Below, piece by piece: positions 25,806 through 39,527 of a DNA stretch of 64,000 bases. Every line of letters starts with the position of its first letter. Within the stretch, counting starts at the first letter, position 1. The notes below the pieces were generated by a model. It was not told the DNA's origin. It ran no database searches and saw only the letters and a program-made list of their open reading frames with translations. This stretch comes from Hydnum rufescens UP504 (Eukaryota > Basidiomycota > Agaricomycetes > Cantharellales > Hydnaceae), in the NCBI GenBank assembly GCA_014904985.1, contig MU129130.1, positions 31,575 through 95,574 on the forward strand, read 5' to 3'. The position numbers and the translations under genes are program-made.

Positions 25806-28118
25806 ATGGTTTCTTCGCTCCTTGCTAGCGCGTTATCTGATCCCACCACAACTCTCAAGGCATTGTATGCGAGCCATCGCGAGAGTGAGGACTTTCCTCA
25901 CGTCGTCTCTGAATATTTTCGCTCCATATTCTCTGCGGACAGTGATTTGCACCAAGTACGATCATCTGCGCGTCTGGAAAGCTATTATTGTTGATCGACT
26001 TGGGACCCAAATGTGCAGATTCATGATCTCTATGCTCATAAAGGGATACCCTTACGCGTGTTGGCCCAGAATCGTCCCCTTGTTCGCTTTCGAGCCATGG
26101 TGCAATCTTATGAACATGAGGTCTATCGATCCGTCCTTCCCCACGGACAACTTGGAGGCTGGGGTCTTGCTGAGGACTATCAAGGAGACGAAGTCGATGA
26201 CGACCGTCTAATTAGTTCATTGGGAGATCGCACTTCTGCGTGGTGTGTCAGCGTACCTGGGGAGTCTTCCTGGGTCGTGGAGGCATGTCATTTCACTCTT
26301 CAAAGGGCTCTCTGTGGAGCTTAAACTGTATTCACTGATAGGAATTATGTGGTGAAGATGAAGGCACAGGTACAGGTGTGTTGCAACACCTTAGACTCAG
26401 CATCCCCCGAAAATTGTGGGCCTATATGCAGATTTACCAGTCTCCACAGGTGTATCTAGGACGACATCGGATGTTAAATCTCATAAATTTCCGATCAAGG
26501 GGAAAGAGCATTTGGGATTAATGTCAAGGTTCTAGTAGCAATGCTGATTGTTTGCGTGGATAACGAAGTTTCTCACCCAAGTAATGCGCAGATATGTGGC
26601 AGTTCGGACGATACGCTCAAACTTACAGATGTCTACACTTTCATTGGGATTCTATGCGTTTCTCCGTCCGTATTCTCTCTCGTCGCATCGCAATTGAATT
26701 ATGCACTGACTCAGAACCTCGGAAGTGCCACTTCTCTCCATGATGGCAACCAAGATAATGTCCCCACCCTCCATGTGCTGTTTTCTTATCCACATCCCCC
26801 GACTATAGTCAGATTTCCGTATCCAATGCAATCTGCGCTGCCCACAGAAGTCACTCAATATAATATGCAGGAGACTGAAGGGCCTCCTGGTAGCCAAGCA
26901 CTGACGGACATAAGGTCAGAACTCATCGACTGGCTGGCCACTGAAGGCTTAGCCGGGGACCGCGAAGCGGCGCAGTGGATTCTACTGCTCGCGGGGCCAG
27001 AGTGTGAGTGTCGCGGTATATTTAATTGCAGCATACTCATTTCGACAGAAAGTCACTCTCGAACACCCCCAATTCTTCCCTTATCGGTTGCACTCTCCTC
27101 GTTTCCGCCACCACCATCAACACCGTCGACCTCGGCAAAGATGCCTGTTCTGGAGCCCACATTGAACTCATGTTCTTTCTCTCATTTTGTCGAATGTGGT
27201 CCATCTTCCGTTGTCGATTTCATTCCTGAACGACACATCATTCTTGCCAAAGAGTATAGAAGAAGACCTACACAGCGGTTTTCTTCAGCTTCCCCGAGGG
27301 ACCACAGTGCTAGTCTCTGATGGTGCAGTCTCAGAGGGAACACTGAATAACAGTGCGAAATCAGGCGCTTTTTCGGTCTCTACGGAACGAACTCACACTC
27401 ACACTTTATAGCCGGAGTCCTCAACGTGCAAGCGCTCAAACAGTGCATATCTCTCAAACAATCGCGTATTCTTTCCCATACAGTCGATTTCACCTTCAAC
27501 ACGGAGCTAACTTTCCTGGTATTGACACAAGATAAAAAGTCGCCCTTTGTGGAGGTAACGTATTTCCCAGGACGCGACGTGCAAATCACTATAAACTGTA
27601 TGACCATTGCAGACCGACGTGAATGTACCACTCCGACCGACTCTTGAATCATCAAGATTCGCTTTATACAAAGCAGCAGATCGAATTCGTCTTCCCGCTC
27701 CGGAAAAGCTCAGGCGCTTCCGCGAACTGATTGGCGGCGCAAAGACAGGGAAGGTCACAGTGGGAGACGATGTCTCCGAAGTGCGTAGATGTCAGCGTCA
27801 GCAAGCCTGTCCAATTTTGATCAAGGTATCTTTGCAGTATATTCAAACCGATTTCGTTCGACAGCGACAACAAGTGCAGGGCATTAATTCTGACGACTTG
27901 GTATTACGCATGTCCGTTGCTAGGTAAGAATCGCATGGTCTTCGGCTACATGTTCCCTTGACAGAAAGACATCGCTCTTCAGGTTGATGACTCTGTCCTT
28001 CCATGAGCTGGAGATGACGAAGGACACTTGGGAAAAGACTAAAGCTCTAGATAATAACGAAAGCGAGGATTTCTGGTGTTCATCCCCCATCTGCTTGATT
28101 ATTCGCCTTGCCGTCTAA
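25806..28118 (+). CDS. MCMBP: MCM-binding protein (MCMBP/ETG1)
   Basis: Exon 1 is 25806-25955, exon 2 starts at 26019. Family landmarks in order: IPLRVLAQNRPLVRFRAMVQ, VYRSVLP, WCVSVPGESSWV, LKLTDVYTFIGIL, RSELIDWLATEGLAGDREAA (the 'MCMBP racket' region), LPLSVALSSFP, VVHLPLSISFLND, HSGFLQLPRGTTVLVSDGAV, GVLNVQALKQCISLKQSR and a C-terminal DFVRQRQQVQGINSDDL. MCMBP binds MCM3-7 and helps assemble or unload MCM complexes in the nucleus. Two frame breaks lie near 27066 (in a run of five C) and 27168. Each is repaired by removing one base, which suggests consensus errors rather than decay. The stop at 28118 faces the ABCC stop 27 bp away. Confidence 0.82.
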
Positions 28119-28144
28119 ATTAATTCTGTACTAAATGGATTCCC

Positions 28145-31100
28145 CTATGCGCCACTCGCTGCCCTCAAAGCATCTGCTTCGAGGTGATCGAACTCTCCAC
28201 TCTTCAGACACATGTTTCTGAAGACCCATCTCGCTTCTGAATCAAATTCGCAGGGGTGTCGAATTCAACGATACGCCCTGCATCCATGACAATCAACCGA
28301 TCGTAATCGATCACTGTTCGCTGTAAACCCGTCTCCTACTCAGATCATCGAATCACCACTGTACGAGATAAGAATTTACCAGGCGATGCGCGATTGTGAT
28401 CAACAAGTTGTGTCTGAATTCTTCGCGTATTGCGGTCTGGATCTTGGCATCCGTTTCGAAATCAATCGAGCTCTGTCACAGAGAAATCACTTAGATGCGG
28501 CTGAGCATAGAAGACGGTATTTCTCACCGTAGCTTCATCCTACAGAAATAAAGACAGAAGACATGGTCAATCTAAGATACATGTACGTCTGCATCCACAC
28601 ACCATAATAACTATTGCGCTTTGCCTGGGGTTTTGGCTTAGTATTCATATTGCCCCGGACTTGTGAGCGTACCCAATCATACCTCAATAGTGCTCTTGCC
28701 ATGGCAATAAGCTTGATTTAAACGTTAGCAAGAGGTAAGCCGGGAGAATCAATAGCGACATACTTGTCTCTGTCCTTGGCTAAAATTCAATCCCCCGGCA
28801 CTCACTTGCGTGTCCAAATTTATGGACATTTTCGGATCGTTTTCTTCGCTTAAAGTCGCAAGCAGGGAGTCCGGAACATCAGGAAGAAGCGGCGACGTCT
28901 CTCCAGGCATAGTCTCATCATTTTCTTGTATTGAAGGAACTGGCGAGGGCACACGAGTAGAGGCGTGAGATGACTTGCGGGAGGTGTATTCACTGAGGGA
29001 GATAAGCTGAACTCGGAACAGCGCATCCAAGAGTTCCTCATCCGTACGTTCCGAAAAGGGATCTAGGTTCTGGCGGATTGACCCAGAGAACAAAACCTAC
29101 AGAGAACGTAGTCAGGGGGGGAATATTCTTCCGCTACATTCAGACTTACTGCCTCCTGTGGAATGATAGTCTTCATCATGACAGACTACAGGTTAGCGAC
29201 GTTGATAGTAAGAAGAATCAAAGCACTAACGAGCCGCGAACGTAGGTCTTGTAAGCCGATGGTAGTAATATCGATACCATCGATGATTATTTTGCCACGG
29301 GCTGGTTCGACGAATCGGAGAAATGCCATGGCTAGTGTCGATTTCCCAGAGCCAGTCCGCCCGATAAGACCAACGCGTTCCCCACCTCGAAGAGCAAAGG
29401 ACACTCCATTAATAACGGGTTCGAGTTCAGGTGCATATTTAATTGAAAGGTCTTCGACTTGGATCAATTCGGCTCCAGAGCTTGAAGGCCAAAACGCTGG
29501 AGGACGACTTGACTCGATGACCGCAGCAGGCTCCTGTGGGATATCGAGGTATTCGACCACGCGTTCCACGGCGTTTATGTCTGGAGACGAAGCGTAAAGA
29601 TACACAGAGAGCGAAAAATGAGCAGTGTAGCGCACCCATCTCGAGTTGTGTGCACATTCGACACGTCCAATAAGCGCCTATTTCGAATGTCAGGAAAGGG
29701 AAACCGCAGACATCTAACATCACACACAGGATGTAAATGTCATTGCGCTTGTAATTGTAAGACCTATAACGATGAACCACGTTCAACTTGTTATAGAACA
29801 TCCTACAGGGGAGGATCGTACCTGCAGTTCCTGCGTCCACTGCTCCAGACAAAGCAAATATTGTGGTCAATAAGATGCTGACTGCTGATAAGAAATCAAA
29901 GTGCAGGAGGAGATATCGATTGAGCATCCAGTAAGTGTACCACATTTTGGTTGTCGTGTTCAGCTAGACGTTTAATCGCGAAGCATGAGAAGTGTAGCGG
30001 CATATCGAACACAGGACATACTTTATTATGTAGAACATCAAAGAACCTGGTCTCGGCAGAGTAGGCCCTATTTGACGCGCATTCCCTCTATAACAAGAAA
30101 ATCCAATAGTGTGAAGCATCGCACCTGACTGTGACTATCCCATCCAGCAGTTCGCCGAAAGAGGCAAAGATTGGTGAACGTGTGATGCTCTCCATGCGCC
30201 GCAAGTCTCGCCCAGTTTGGATGTACCCAAGGGAAAGGTTATAGTAGAAGTACCCTTTAGTGTCACAATCAGTCCCACTGCCAGTCAAGAAAGCCCACAG
30301 ACAGCATACCAACGACGCAAGCCGCCGGCAAGAATGCAGGGAGGACCACGGCCACAGTTAGGATCGCGGCGATGAAAGCGGCAACCCATGTCGTAGTGGA
30401 CCGAATCGACGCACTGTTTTGAAAGCAACATTACTATGGAACGTTATGGTGGTGAGGGACTACGTTGCCTAATAGAGTAGTCGATGGTCACGATGTCACT
30501 GCCAAAACGATTGAGAATCCGACCTGCCGGAACATCTTAGGTTTAGCCACCAATAAGGAGAGACTGGGACGCACCGAGAGGGGTGGTATCGAACCTTCAG
30601 AGATTTCAATGTTAGGTCTACCACATTGCAGTAAATTGAATAAACGATTCAAATCACCATCTCATGGGCGCCCGTACAACAGTAACGAGCAAGGATGTGA
30701 ATAATCGCCTGAGTTATGAGATAAGCTGGTTTCTATCCCCGGGAATTTAGAAAAATTCCGTACTTGGATGCGTAATATGCCCCAGCATATTGCACTACGG
30801 TATTTATCGCGCTAAGGAGGGTCCCCACGAGGGCGATTGATGCATATACGAGAACGTAGAACATTGGATTACTGTGTGCAGAGGGCAATGTCTCGGCTGA
30901 GACATCGTTCCCTGGCATTGGCAGAGGAAGGGAATGAAAAATGGGCTCTTCCTGTGCGTGCTGCTGAAAGAGTGACAGAAAACGCGATACCAGGGCACTT
31001 TGGACTTCGTATGCTAGACCCCATTGCCTGATCCAGAGCTTCTCCCCAATTGAACTAGAACGGCAGATTCAGTGTGTCGCTCTGGAGATAATATCAAACG

Positions 31101-34100
31101 CATGAATGCTAACTTTAAAGAATAGAGCACGGTCACAAGCAAGACAAAGGACCAGACAGAGTATGTGCATGCTTTGAGGTAAGTTCGATAGACAACCCAT
31201 TTAACGTTCCCACTAGCACGGGCCTCGTCTTCCACCAGCTGCCGAGCCCTTTTCTTCTTGACCCGAAGAAGGGTTTTCGCATAGGTATTATCATCGCTTT
31301 GTGCGATAGCCTCCGCCACGCGCACGGGGCTTTGGACGTCGGTTAAGGAATGGGCCTCGTCAAGCATGATGGCATTAAGAAGGCCCTGGGAGCGCAATTC
31401 CCCGACGCTCCCCTGAAGATCGATTCGCCCGTCGAGCAAGCGAACAATATATTGAGCTCCATTGAGGACGAGGTCGAGATGATGCGTCACTAGCTGTGGC
31501 GAAGTTCATATCATTGAGAAGAAATCGAACGAACACGGATAGATGGCACGCTTACTACTACAGTACGATTTGCCATTAGAGGCCCATGAAACAGCTTGTC
31601 CCATAAATGACGAGCCGTATGGCTGTCGACTGATTAACGTTGGAGGTTGTCAACGAGGAGCTCTCCTTGGATAAGTCAAAAATCATACCGGCGGCAAAAA
31701 TATCGTCCAGTAAGACATTCTTTGTATAACTGTATGCGGCCCTCGCCAATGCAACTCTTACCAGAGGTGACGGGAAACCATTTCAGTTGAGTACCATTAC
31801 CTCGATATCTCAATAGAACACACACCTGGCCTTCTGGCCGCCGGAGAGCGTTACTCCACGAGCCCCGATCTCAGTCTCGTCTCCATCTTCTAGGATAGCA
31901 AGATCCGGATTGAGTGCACAGCACTCCAGGACGAGCTCGTACCGATCTCGATTATAGGGCGATCCAAAGAGAATGTTGTCTCGAATAGACAAGTGCTGTA
32001 ACCCTTGAGAATCACCGATATCGGACAAGATATATAAGGAGGGGAGAAACAGCCGCTTACAAGGAGTCTGTGCACAATAACTAATCGAATTAGACAATCC
32101 GTTCTCGTCCACACGCGTGGGGTCCTTTGGAAGGAACAGGCGCCCTCCAGGGACCAGAGTGAGTTCCCCTAGAAGAGCCAAGAGCAAGGCGCTCTTTCCC
32201 GATGCTGTGGGCCCTGAAGGAGCCATAGGGAGATTCTGATCAGTAAAGGAGAATATTCCTACGCGGCCTGCATTTCTCACCTGTGACAACTGTCAGTTTC
32301 CCTGGCGGAAACATTAACGATATGTTGGTAAGCTCAAATTTGGGCTCATCATGCGAGCCTCTCGCATCATGGGCACCCCCATTGCCATCGCGCGACGTTG
32401 AATTCGACTCCGCCCAACGGAATGTCGCCCCTCGACTCCTAGGCGATCGTCGTCTTGAAGCGAGGGACCGTTGACGTCCCGTTTGAGACTAGAGACCTCT
32501 GGCGGAACCTCTTCTTCCCCCAGGAACGCCTCGATACGCTTCAAGGCGACGGAGGCTTGAAGACCTTGGACAATGAAACTTGGGATCACGTTCAGTGGCA
32601 TTTTAAGCCTTAAAAATTGGGGAGATGTCAGGAGGATGAGGCCGAAACGTGGAGAATGCACATTCACATATTGAAGAGAGCAATCGCGGTAAACGCGACC
32701 GGTACAGATAACTGCTTTCTAATATACGGAAAATTGGATATCAGCAGCAGATATTAGGGAAGAGATAATTGATACTTACCCCTGGATCACGGTATACGTA
32801 AGAAAGGAAACAATTGAGACCAAAACAGGTGCCACGCTCCATCTAGTAAAGATGTTTCAGGTTTGAGATGGAAGGATATTGATGCGCAAGATAGAGGTAC
32901 TGTACAGGAGTGAGAACATTATCGAATTGGCCCGCTCTTTACGCGAAGATTTCCAGAACCGTTAAGCTTATACACGCTATTTATATATGATTTAAGCGTA
33001 CCTCTGATCACGAAGCCCAGTTCCTTCCCTCTGGCAACCTGAACACGCTCAATGAATTGCTCTTCCCAAGCAAAGAATTTGATGAATTTAACCGCTACCA
33101 AGGGCGAAGAGGATGAGCATCTGCCAATTCTGCAACATCTTTGGGTAATTCACCGCTCATAAGTTCATTCAGTATTCCCATGCGGACGTCCCGGGCGGCC
33201 AGCAGTTCCTTGTTGATCTGGTAAGGAAATTGGGTATGAGTCGCAAGAAATAGTACGTGAATCATTGAACGTGCCTTTACGCCTCGTTTCGACAAAAAGT
33301 GATTCAGTGGAGAAGAAAGGACGAGAACGAAAAATCCAACAAAGGCTGCCCAACCGAGCAAACTACATTAAGAATTGAAGGATGCTATCAGCAAGTTGAC
33401 TCTCACGAAAAATGGCCGGACGCAGACCTGTAGAGAAAAGCGGCGGCAATGATGATCTCGAAAGGAGCTCCATAGAGGAAATAGGCGGAGGCCACGAATC
33501 CTGCAACACGGTTGCTGTCCCCGCTCATCAAGTTGACGACTTTCCCTATGTCGGCCTCAGCGGAAGTACCCTTTTTCTTTTTTCCCCCGCTCTTGTTACT
33601 TTTCTTCTGCATCTCTCGCATCTTCTCATCGACAGTCGGAGAAAGGATTCCCGATAGATCACGTCGTTTTAAAGCCTTGTCATAAACAGAAGCCATGAGC
33701 TCCAATCGCGTTCGGGCTGCAGCACGTCTCCCGTAATAGAGATGCTGGGCATCGAACTGAGCCTTGATAATAAGGCAGATGAATGCGAGGCCGGCATATA
33801 TGTATCCTCTGGAACGAACTTCAGGATCCGGACTATCGAAGGCGTTTAATATTTGATTCAGCAAGAATGGGGCCGCATAATTGAAGAATACCGATACAAG
33901 GGTCAACGAAAAGTCAAGCTGGATCGGAATCATTCAGCAGGTGGGAGCCCATAGATAGTAATAGGAACAATGTAACGCACGAAGAGGTCGAGGCGATTGG
34001 CAATCAGGAGCTTTCGGAGGAGCGAATCACTCTGGATTGAATTGAATTTAGTGAACACAGGTTTCGACTGCGTCACGATGCTGAGATTGTATATATCGTC

Positions 34101-34993
34101 CTCGTGTAACATTCGAGACTTTCCCTGCATGCTCGATGTAATCAGCTGGTATTATGATGATAAATCATGTATGCCTCAGCCCACCTCCGCTATCAAAGGC
34201 TCCATCCACGAGAACGATATCCAGCTCCATAGGGTTGTGGCATCCTCTGGAGTGGAGGTGGAAGCCCCATCATCTTTCTCCGAAATTGACGACACGAACA
34301 GAGGTGTCCCCAGGATAGCGACGAGAAGGATGAAGGATACGACGATTTTGGATGCAAGAATCGACATCGGGATCCAGGATGGAGGGTCAAGACCAAGAAC
34401 AAACTTATTATAGGTTATTGTGGTGATTTCCGCGGTAGAGAAGATGAACTGAACGAGATAAAGAGTGAAGAGATCGAACGGGGTTGTCGATATTGTTCGA
34501 GCAACTGGTCGGACAGCCCCATACAGCCAAACCGTTCCTTGGACAAAAGGGTAAAAGAGCTCAATTAATGGGCTTTCGGGTCGGGCCACGACAGTATAAC
34601 AGCCGTAAGCAATCCAAGCCAGAGACTCGACTAAAGGGAAAATAACGAGGACGGTGGATCTCCAAACAGATATTCCATGGCGTACATCTGGAGTGGATTC
34701 GGGTGCCGTTAATCCAGTGGCAGCCCGTAAGCCTTCCTCTGCTTCTGAAAGAGTAAGAAAAGGTTGAAATGGGTATCCGATGGTCTGCAAGGCCCTGTGG
34801 ACGATTCTGGGATAACGAATGGGTAGCGATACCGATATATAAATGAATACTAAGATTGCGGGGACGAGACTGCTCCAAAATGACCGCACACAAGGGCTCT
34901 GCACATCCTACATAGAATGAGATATTCATTACACCAATCAGCGACTCGTTCCCTCCCTGTACTCACCGAGAGTGGAACATCGCAAAACGGCAT
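28145..34993 (-). CDS. ABCC-type (MRP-like) ABC transporter
   Basis: Minus-strand gene of about 6.8 kb with many short introns; first exon 34967-34993 (ATG at 34993), second from 34907. Order: an N-terminal membrane extension with about five hydrophobic segments (34900-34250), TMD1 (33930-32920, with a Lys-rich insert KKSNKSGGKKKKG), NBD1 (GPTASGKSALLL Walker A near 32220, RDNILFGS, GVTLSGGQKAR, LLDDIFAAVDSHTARHL split by introns), a linker, TMD2 (31150-29650), and NBD2 (GLIGRTGSGKSTLAMAFLRF, LFSGSIRQNLDPFSE, FSQGQRQ, DEATSSIDFETDAKIQ, IAHRL). The Walker B aspartate region of NBD2 is carried by a 12-nt exon at 28528-28539. The C-terminal segment FRNMCLKSGEFDHLEADAL is in another frame: a missing base near 28222 leads to an early stop and loses about 20 residues. 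These pumps move organic anions or drugs across plasma or vacuolar membranes; the substrate is unknown. Confidence 0.88.
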
Positions 34994-36206
34994 GGTTGAG
35001 GCAACCATGCACACTCAGAGAAAAGAAAGATCCCACTTGGGAAACAGTTTTCCGCCGGAATCAAATTCTACGTTCCCCGCATGTACTGTAGCTGTTCGCG
35101 AAACAATTTATTTATATCCCCACCCCCATCCAACTGCAAGGAACGAGATGAGAAAACCTGACACGGGCCTATGCAAGCGACGCCTCTGTTTCCCCCAGTT
35201 CCTGCGCAAGGTATCCTCCTAGTTCTACTGTATGCGCAAATCTCACCTGATCTACTTTCATGGGTGAGAATTGCAGCCTCACGTGCAACCTCGGTAAAGA
35301 TAGTAGTAGTAGTAGTACTACAGTAGGCCAAACGTGGCAATAACTAGGTCGTCAACTTTTCGGATAGTATTCGTGCAGGCAAAAGGAGGTGATTTTTATC
35401 TGCAAGAAGCGAGGGACTCGAGGGATATTGATGTCGTGGGCACATGGGTATTACTCTATTTGCAGGTGGATATATACCGGGCAACAAGACCAAAATCAAT
35501 TGACCAGAGATATCCCAAGCTGGCGCATGCGTTGCCCCACTCAAAAATACGGACACATGCAATTCCCCTCCGAAATGGCGTGAGGTGTCCGGTACATACT
35601 AAACTGCGTGGAGGAATTCACTGCAACTGAGGCGCACCGTCTATCTGAAACCGAAGCAGGCTTTTCGAGCAATCAGACAGCGTACCGTTTACTTTCTGAC
35701 TCTTTTTCAATCAAGGAGTGCGTTATGGAGCAGCTTGCCATTGGCCACACCCTTGCTTTGATAACAACGTTCAGACCGATCTAGTCATGCCTAGGCCGGA
35801 TACTTTGGGTCACGAATTCACGACGACACGAAGCTTGTGGAAACAGCATCTCGAGAACACCACTGAACGCTTATAGGTCCCAAGATCGACCAAAATATTG
35901 GAGTAAGTGCCTAGCTCTACGTTTTGGAATTGGAAACGAAAGCAATGGGGAACATTAGATGGGCCATTCCATCCGGTACCGTCGCAGAAGACTGCTGAAA
36001 GAGCAGTCCCTCAGAAAGGAGCGGACAAATCAAGCAGATCTCTTTGAAGAACCTCGTAGGACCTTCCAAAGTGTTCTATTTGACCTCGTAGGCCCAGGAC
36101 AAAAGCGTCAGGCAGCCAAATCTTTGGGTCTGAGTGACCCCAGTACGTGCAGATGTTTTAGCAGGGTAACAGGACGCCGGAAGCAAACCCTAATCTGGCA
36201 TCTATC
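34994..36206. other. Divergent intergenic region, ABCC and aldehyde dehydrogenase promoters
   Basis: About 1.2 kb with no conserved ORF in any frame. It contains a short TAG microsatellite at 35300-35319. The length is consistent with two divergent promoters. Confidence 0.5.
35300..35319. repeat. TAG trinucleotide microsatellite
   Basis: Five to six TAG units in a row are followed by a mirror-like TACTAC, upstream of the ABCC gene. Confidence 0.6.
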
Positions 36207-38352
36207 ATGTCCCAAACAACGATTGCCCCACACGATCAGAGTCCCTATGTAACTCGAAAACTCGAGACAGATCTTGAAGGGATAGTTGAGAAAGCATATA
36301 ATGCCCAGCGTTCATGGAGGGAAGTCCAAATCGAGCAAAGAATCGCAATTGGCCACCGATTTGTTGTGAGTTGGGTATTTACGCTCGTTGGCGTATGCGA
36401 TGTTCAACCAGGTGGAATAGGAAGAATTCCAAAAGCTATCGGATATTATTCCAAAGGAACTCACACTCCAAATGGGCCGGTTCGCACTGCGTTATTCCTC
36501 AATAAGCACTTAGACTCATAGGTCGTCTTTTAGTCCGATCTCACAGAGCCCCGGTGAGATCAGAGGCACCGTGGAGAGAGCAAATTATATGCTTTCCATT
36601 GCAGCAAGAGCTTTGGCAGATGTGTCCCTCGTAGATACCGATAAGCCCGGATTTCGACGGTTCATTCGACGGGATCCTCTTGGAGTGGTGTTTGTGATTG
36701 CTCCTTGGAAGTACGTCGCCATGTATCATGATATTTACCGGAATTTCGCTTTTTACCCGCTGTTTTTCAGTTATCCCTACCTTACAATGATAAACTCCGT
36801 GCTGCCTGCGATAATCTCAGGCAACGCAGTTATTCTTAAACCCTCTCCCCAGACGCCTGTATGTAGAGGAGATCTTCCGGGAAACTGCATTGTGGTATTC
36901 TGACATCATCTAATCTAAGCTGACCGCAGAGCGTCTCCAGCAGGCTTTCGCCGCTGCTCTTCTGCCTGCCAATGTTCTTCAAGTTGTACATCTGTCCCTC
37001 GAATCGGTAGACACAATTATCAAGCATCCGCGCGTCGACTTCATAAGCTTCACCGGCAGTGTCAACAATGGAATGAATGTTGCCAAGGCTTCCGTCGAAG
37101 GAAATGGCTTCCCTGGTGTCGCTTTGGAGGTAGCTTGTTGAACAGTGCTTTGGCTTGGTCTATGAATAACAATGACTTACCCTACGTCGAATTGCACAGT
37201 TGGGGGGCAAAGATCCTGCCTATGTACGAGCTGATGCGAATATATCGTTTACTGTGGCTGAACTCGTAGATGGTACGTTTTCTCTCCCTATTTCATGCCC
37301 CTTTCCAGCTTACACTCGACGGCATAGGGGTGTATTTTAACTCTGGTCAAAGTTGCTGTGCAGTCGAAGTGCGGATTCCGTTACATTTCTTGGCCTGTGT
37401 GGAGTGACGCCTAAGTTTAAGTGATTCAGCGAATTTATGTCCATGAATCTTTGTACGATCGGTTTGTACAGGAATTCGTGGAGATAGTGAAGGCAAGTCT
37501 TCGTGGCCTGGCAGTGATTAATGAACTAAACCCCCATATAGAAATACCGATTAGGAGACCCTACAGATGCGAAAACGAATCTCGGACCGGTTATCAGTCT
37601 CGCAAGCGCTGCGAAGATACGGGAGCAAGTATCCAATGCCAGTAGGCCTGCAACCAGTTTAATCACAGCTGTCCGCGTTATTCATGACCTCATTGCATAA
37701 AGTCAAGGCAGGTGCCAAAGCATTGGTACCTGAGGAACTTTTCCCTTCAGCAAAGACGTGAGTAGTGAGTCATAATTTTTATGGCACACACCTCAATTTG
37801 TTGCCCACATGCAGGGGTACCACGTACGTAGCACCACAGGTTCTGATTGACGTAGACCACAGTGAGTCCTAGCATTTTTTATGGTGTTAAATTGTGGTGT
37901 AGACGTGAGATCGTATTATCCTCCAGCCATGGAAGTCATGATGGAGGAAACATTCGGTCCGGTGGTCGGCATCATGAAGGTACATTGTTCATTTATTTCG
38001 GGATCAGCTATTGTTCACGTCTTCATTAAGGTAAAATCGGACGAAGATGCAATAAAGCTTATGAATGATTCTCCCTATGGCCTCACGGCATCCATCTGGA
38101 CGTCGAGCGAGGCCGATTTCTTATCGCTGATCGATTCGCTCGAGACCGGCACTGTATACCAGAACCGATGCGATTATCTAGATCCGGCCCTTGCCTGGAC
38201 GGGTGTGAAACACAGTGGTCGCGGTGTCAGTCTAAGTATTTACGGTAAGTCAGGCGCCAGAACTAGTGGGGACCTGATTCAACTAAGAACATATTTCAGG
38301 CTACGACCAGTTAACGCGAGCGAAGAGTGTCAACATTAAGACCGTAGCTTAA
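36207..38352 (+). CDS. NAD(P)-dependent aldehyde dehydrogenase (succinate-semialdehyde-like)
   Basis: A multi-exon gene starting MSQTTIAPHDQSPYV. Conserved blocks: ELTLQMGRPISQSPGEIRG (joined over two introns), FVIAPWK then YPYLTMINSVLPAIISGNA, the nucleotide-binding VILKPSPQTP, DFISFTGSV, the catalytic-Glu block ALELGGKDPAYV, the catalytic-Cys block YFNSGQSCCA, YRLGDPTDAKTNLGPVISLA, EVMMEETFGPVVGIMKV, DSPYGLTASIWTS, and CDYLDPALAWTGVKHSGRG. All catalytic residues are present, so it should oxidise an aldehyde to the acid. The CDYLDP end is typical of a fungal cytosolic subgroup often annotated as succinate-semialdehyde dehydrogenase; the true substrate is unknown. The intron at 37493-37541 has a GC donor (AAG|GCAAGT). 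The stop codon ends at 38352. Confidence 0.9.
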
Positions 38353-38564
38353 TTGGATGATCAATGACGGGCGCTGCTGTAGGTAGTTCGCTCTCTGTTA
38401 ATTCTGGAATGAAGTGTTATGTAATGTACTTGTACGCGGAAGTTGCCGCCACCCAGACCTCCCAGAAATTCTCGGAATCACGGTTCACAGTGAGAAAGGG
38501 CACAGTCTCATGCACATCTAGTCTCGCTAATCTCTGGTGCTGCTTATATCCAAACAGCTTTGTC

Positions 38565-39527
38565 ATGATATTACGACCAACGCCTGCGTTGCTTCTGAGA
38601 ATCACCGGCTTTCTATCTATAGCCTTAACTGCATGGGGCACCGCGCTGACTACAACAGTGGCCCCAGGGGAAAAGTTATGTTTCTATGCTGATGTAGACA
38701 AGGCTGGGGAAAAGATTGGAGTGAGTCCCTTCCGAATCCTTTATATGAGATATAGGGTTGACAGCGCTGCATTACAATAGTTCTATTACGCGGTAAGTTA
38801 CGGCTACCAATCAATCTGAACTTCTAGTGCCCACAAACCCCACGTCAGGTCCAAGCGGGGGGGTCCTTCGATATCGATTTTAGTGTCTCGGACCCGTCTG
38901 GATTCGTCGTCTTAGACGGTAACCGAGAACGACAGGGTGACTATGTCCTCACTGCAAACCACGTTGGGGAATATTCGTTTTGCTTTATAAACGACATGTC
39001 TACCATCACTCATAAACTGATTGATTTCGACATTATGGTCGAGAGCGAGCCCCGGCGAGAGACCACAGCACGCGCCCCTCAGCTCAGCGAGAAAACTAAT
39101 GCTCTGGAAGAGAGCATATACAAGCTCCGAAACCAGTTGGGCACCATCGAACGCAACCAAAGATAGTGCGTGTATAGCTAGCTATCTTTCCTTTGGATCT
39201 CGCGTTGAAGTCGTCCTCTCTCCCCAAAGCTTTCACACCAGAGAAGCTCGCGGCTTTTCGATCGTCGAATCAACGCAGAAGTAGGTACCCCTCTTATACA
39301 TTGTGATACGCCTCTGAATAGCGCTTTGCTCTTCAGCCGGATTTTCTGGTACGCCATTCTGGACAGTTGCGCAATAATTACTATGGCCGCGTGAGTCACC
39401 GAAGCAAAAACTCGGTCATGGTATTGGCCCGACCGCTGAGCACCACCAATCCGTTTTATCTATTAGGGTGCAAGTCTACGTACTACAAACGTTTTTCACG
39501 ACCACCGGGCGGCGGTACAAGGTGTAA
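38565..39527 (+). CDS. p24 (emp24/gp25L) family ER-Golgi cargo receptor
   Basis: Six exons, 38565-38720, 38781-38792, 38849-39165, 39230-39280, 39337-39390 and 39467-39527, give exactly 216 residues. A signal peptide (FLSIALTAWGTAL, residues about 12-27) is followed by the GOLD domain (EKLCFYADVDKAGEKIG, FYYAVQAGGSFDIDF, SDPSGFVV, NHVGEYSFCF), a coiled coil (EKTNALEESIYKLRNQL), the family block F-x-TREARGFSIVEST, one membrane segment (IFWYAILDSCAIITMAAVQV) and a short tail FFTTTGRRYKV. The tail has the FF and basic signals used for COPII/COPI sorting. It cycles between ER and Golgi. The second exon is only 12 nt and codes FYYA inside the GOLD domain. Confidence 0.92.

Noticed and set aside
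30465..30704. Plus-strand ORF of 79 residues inside the ABCC gene
   Set aside because: It lies opposite ABCC exons and introns and has no family signature.
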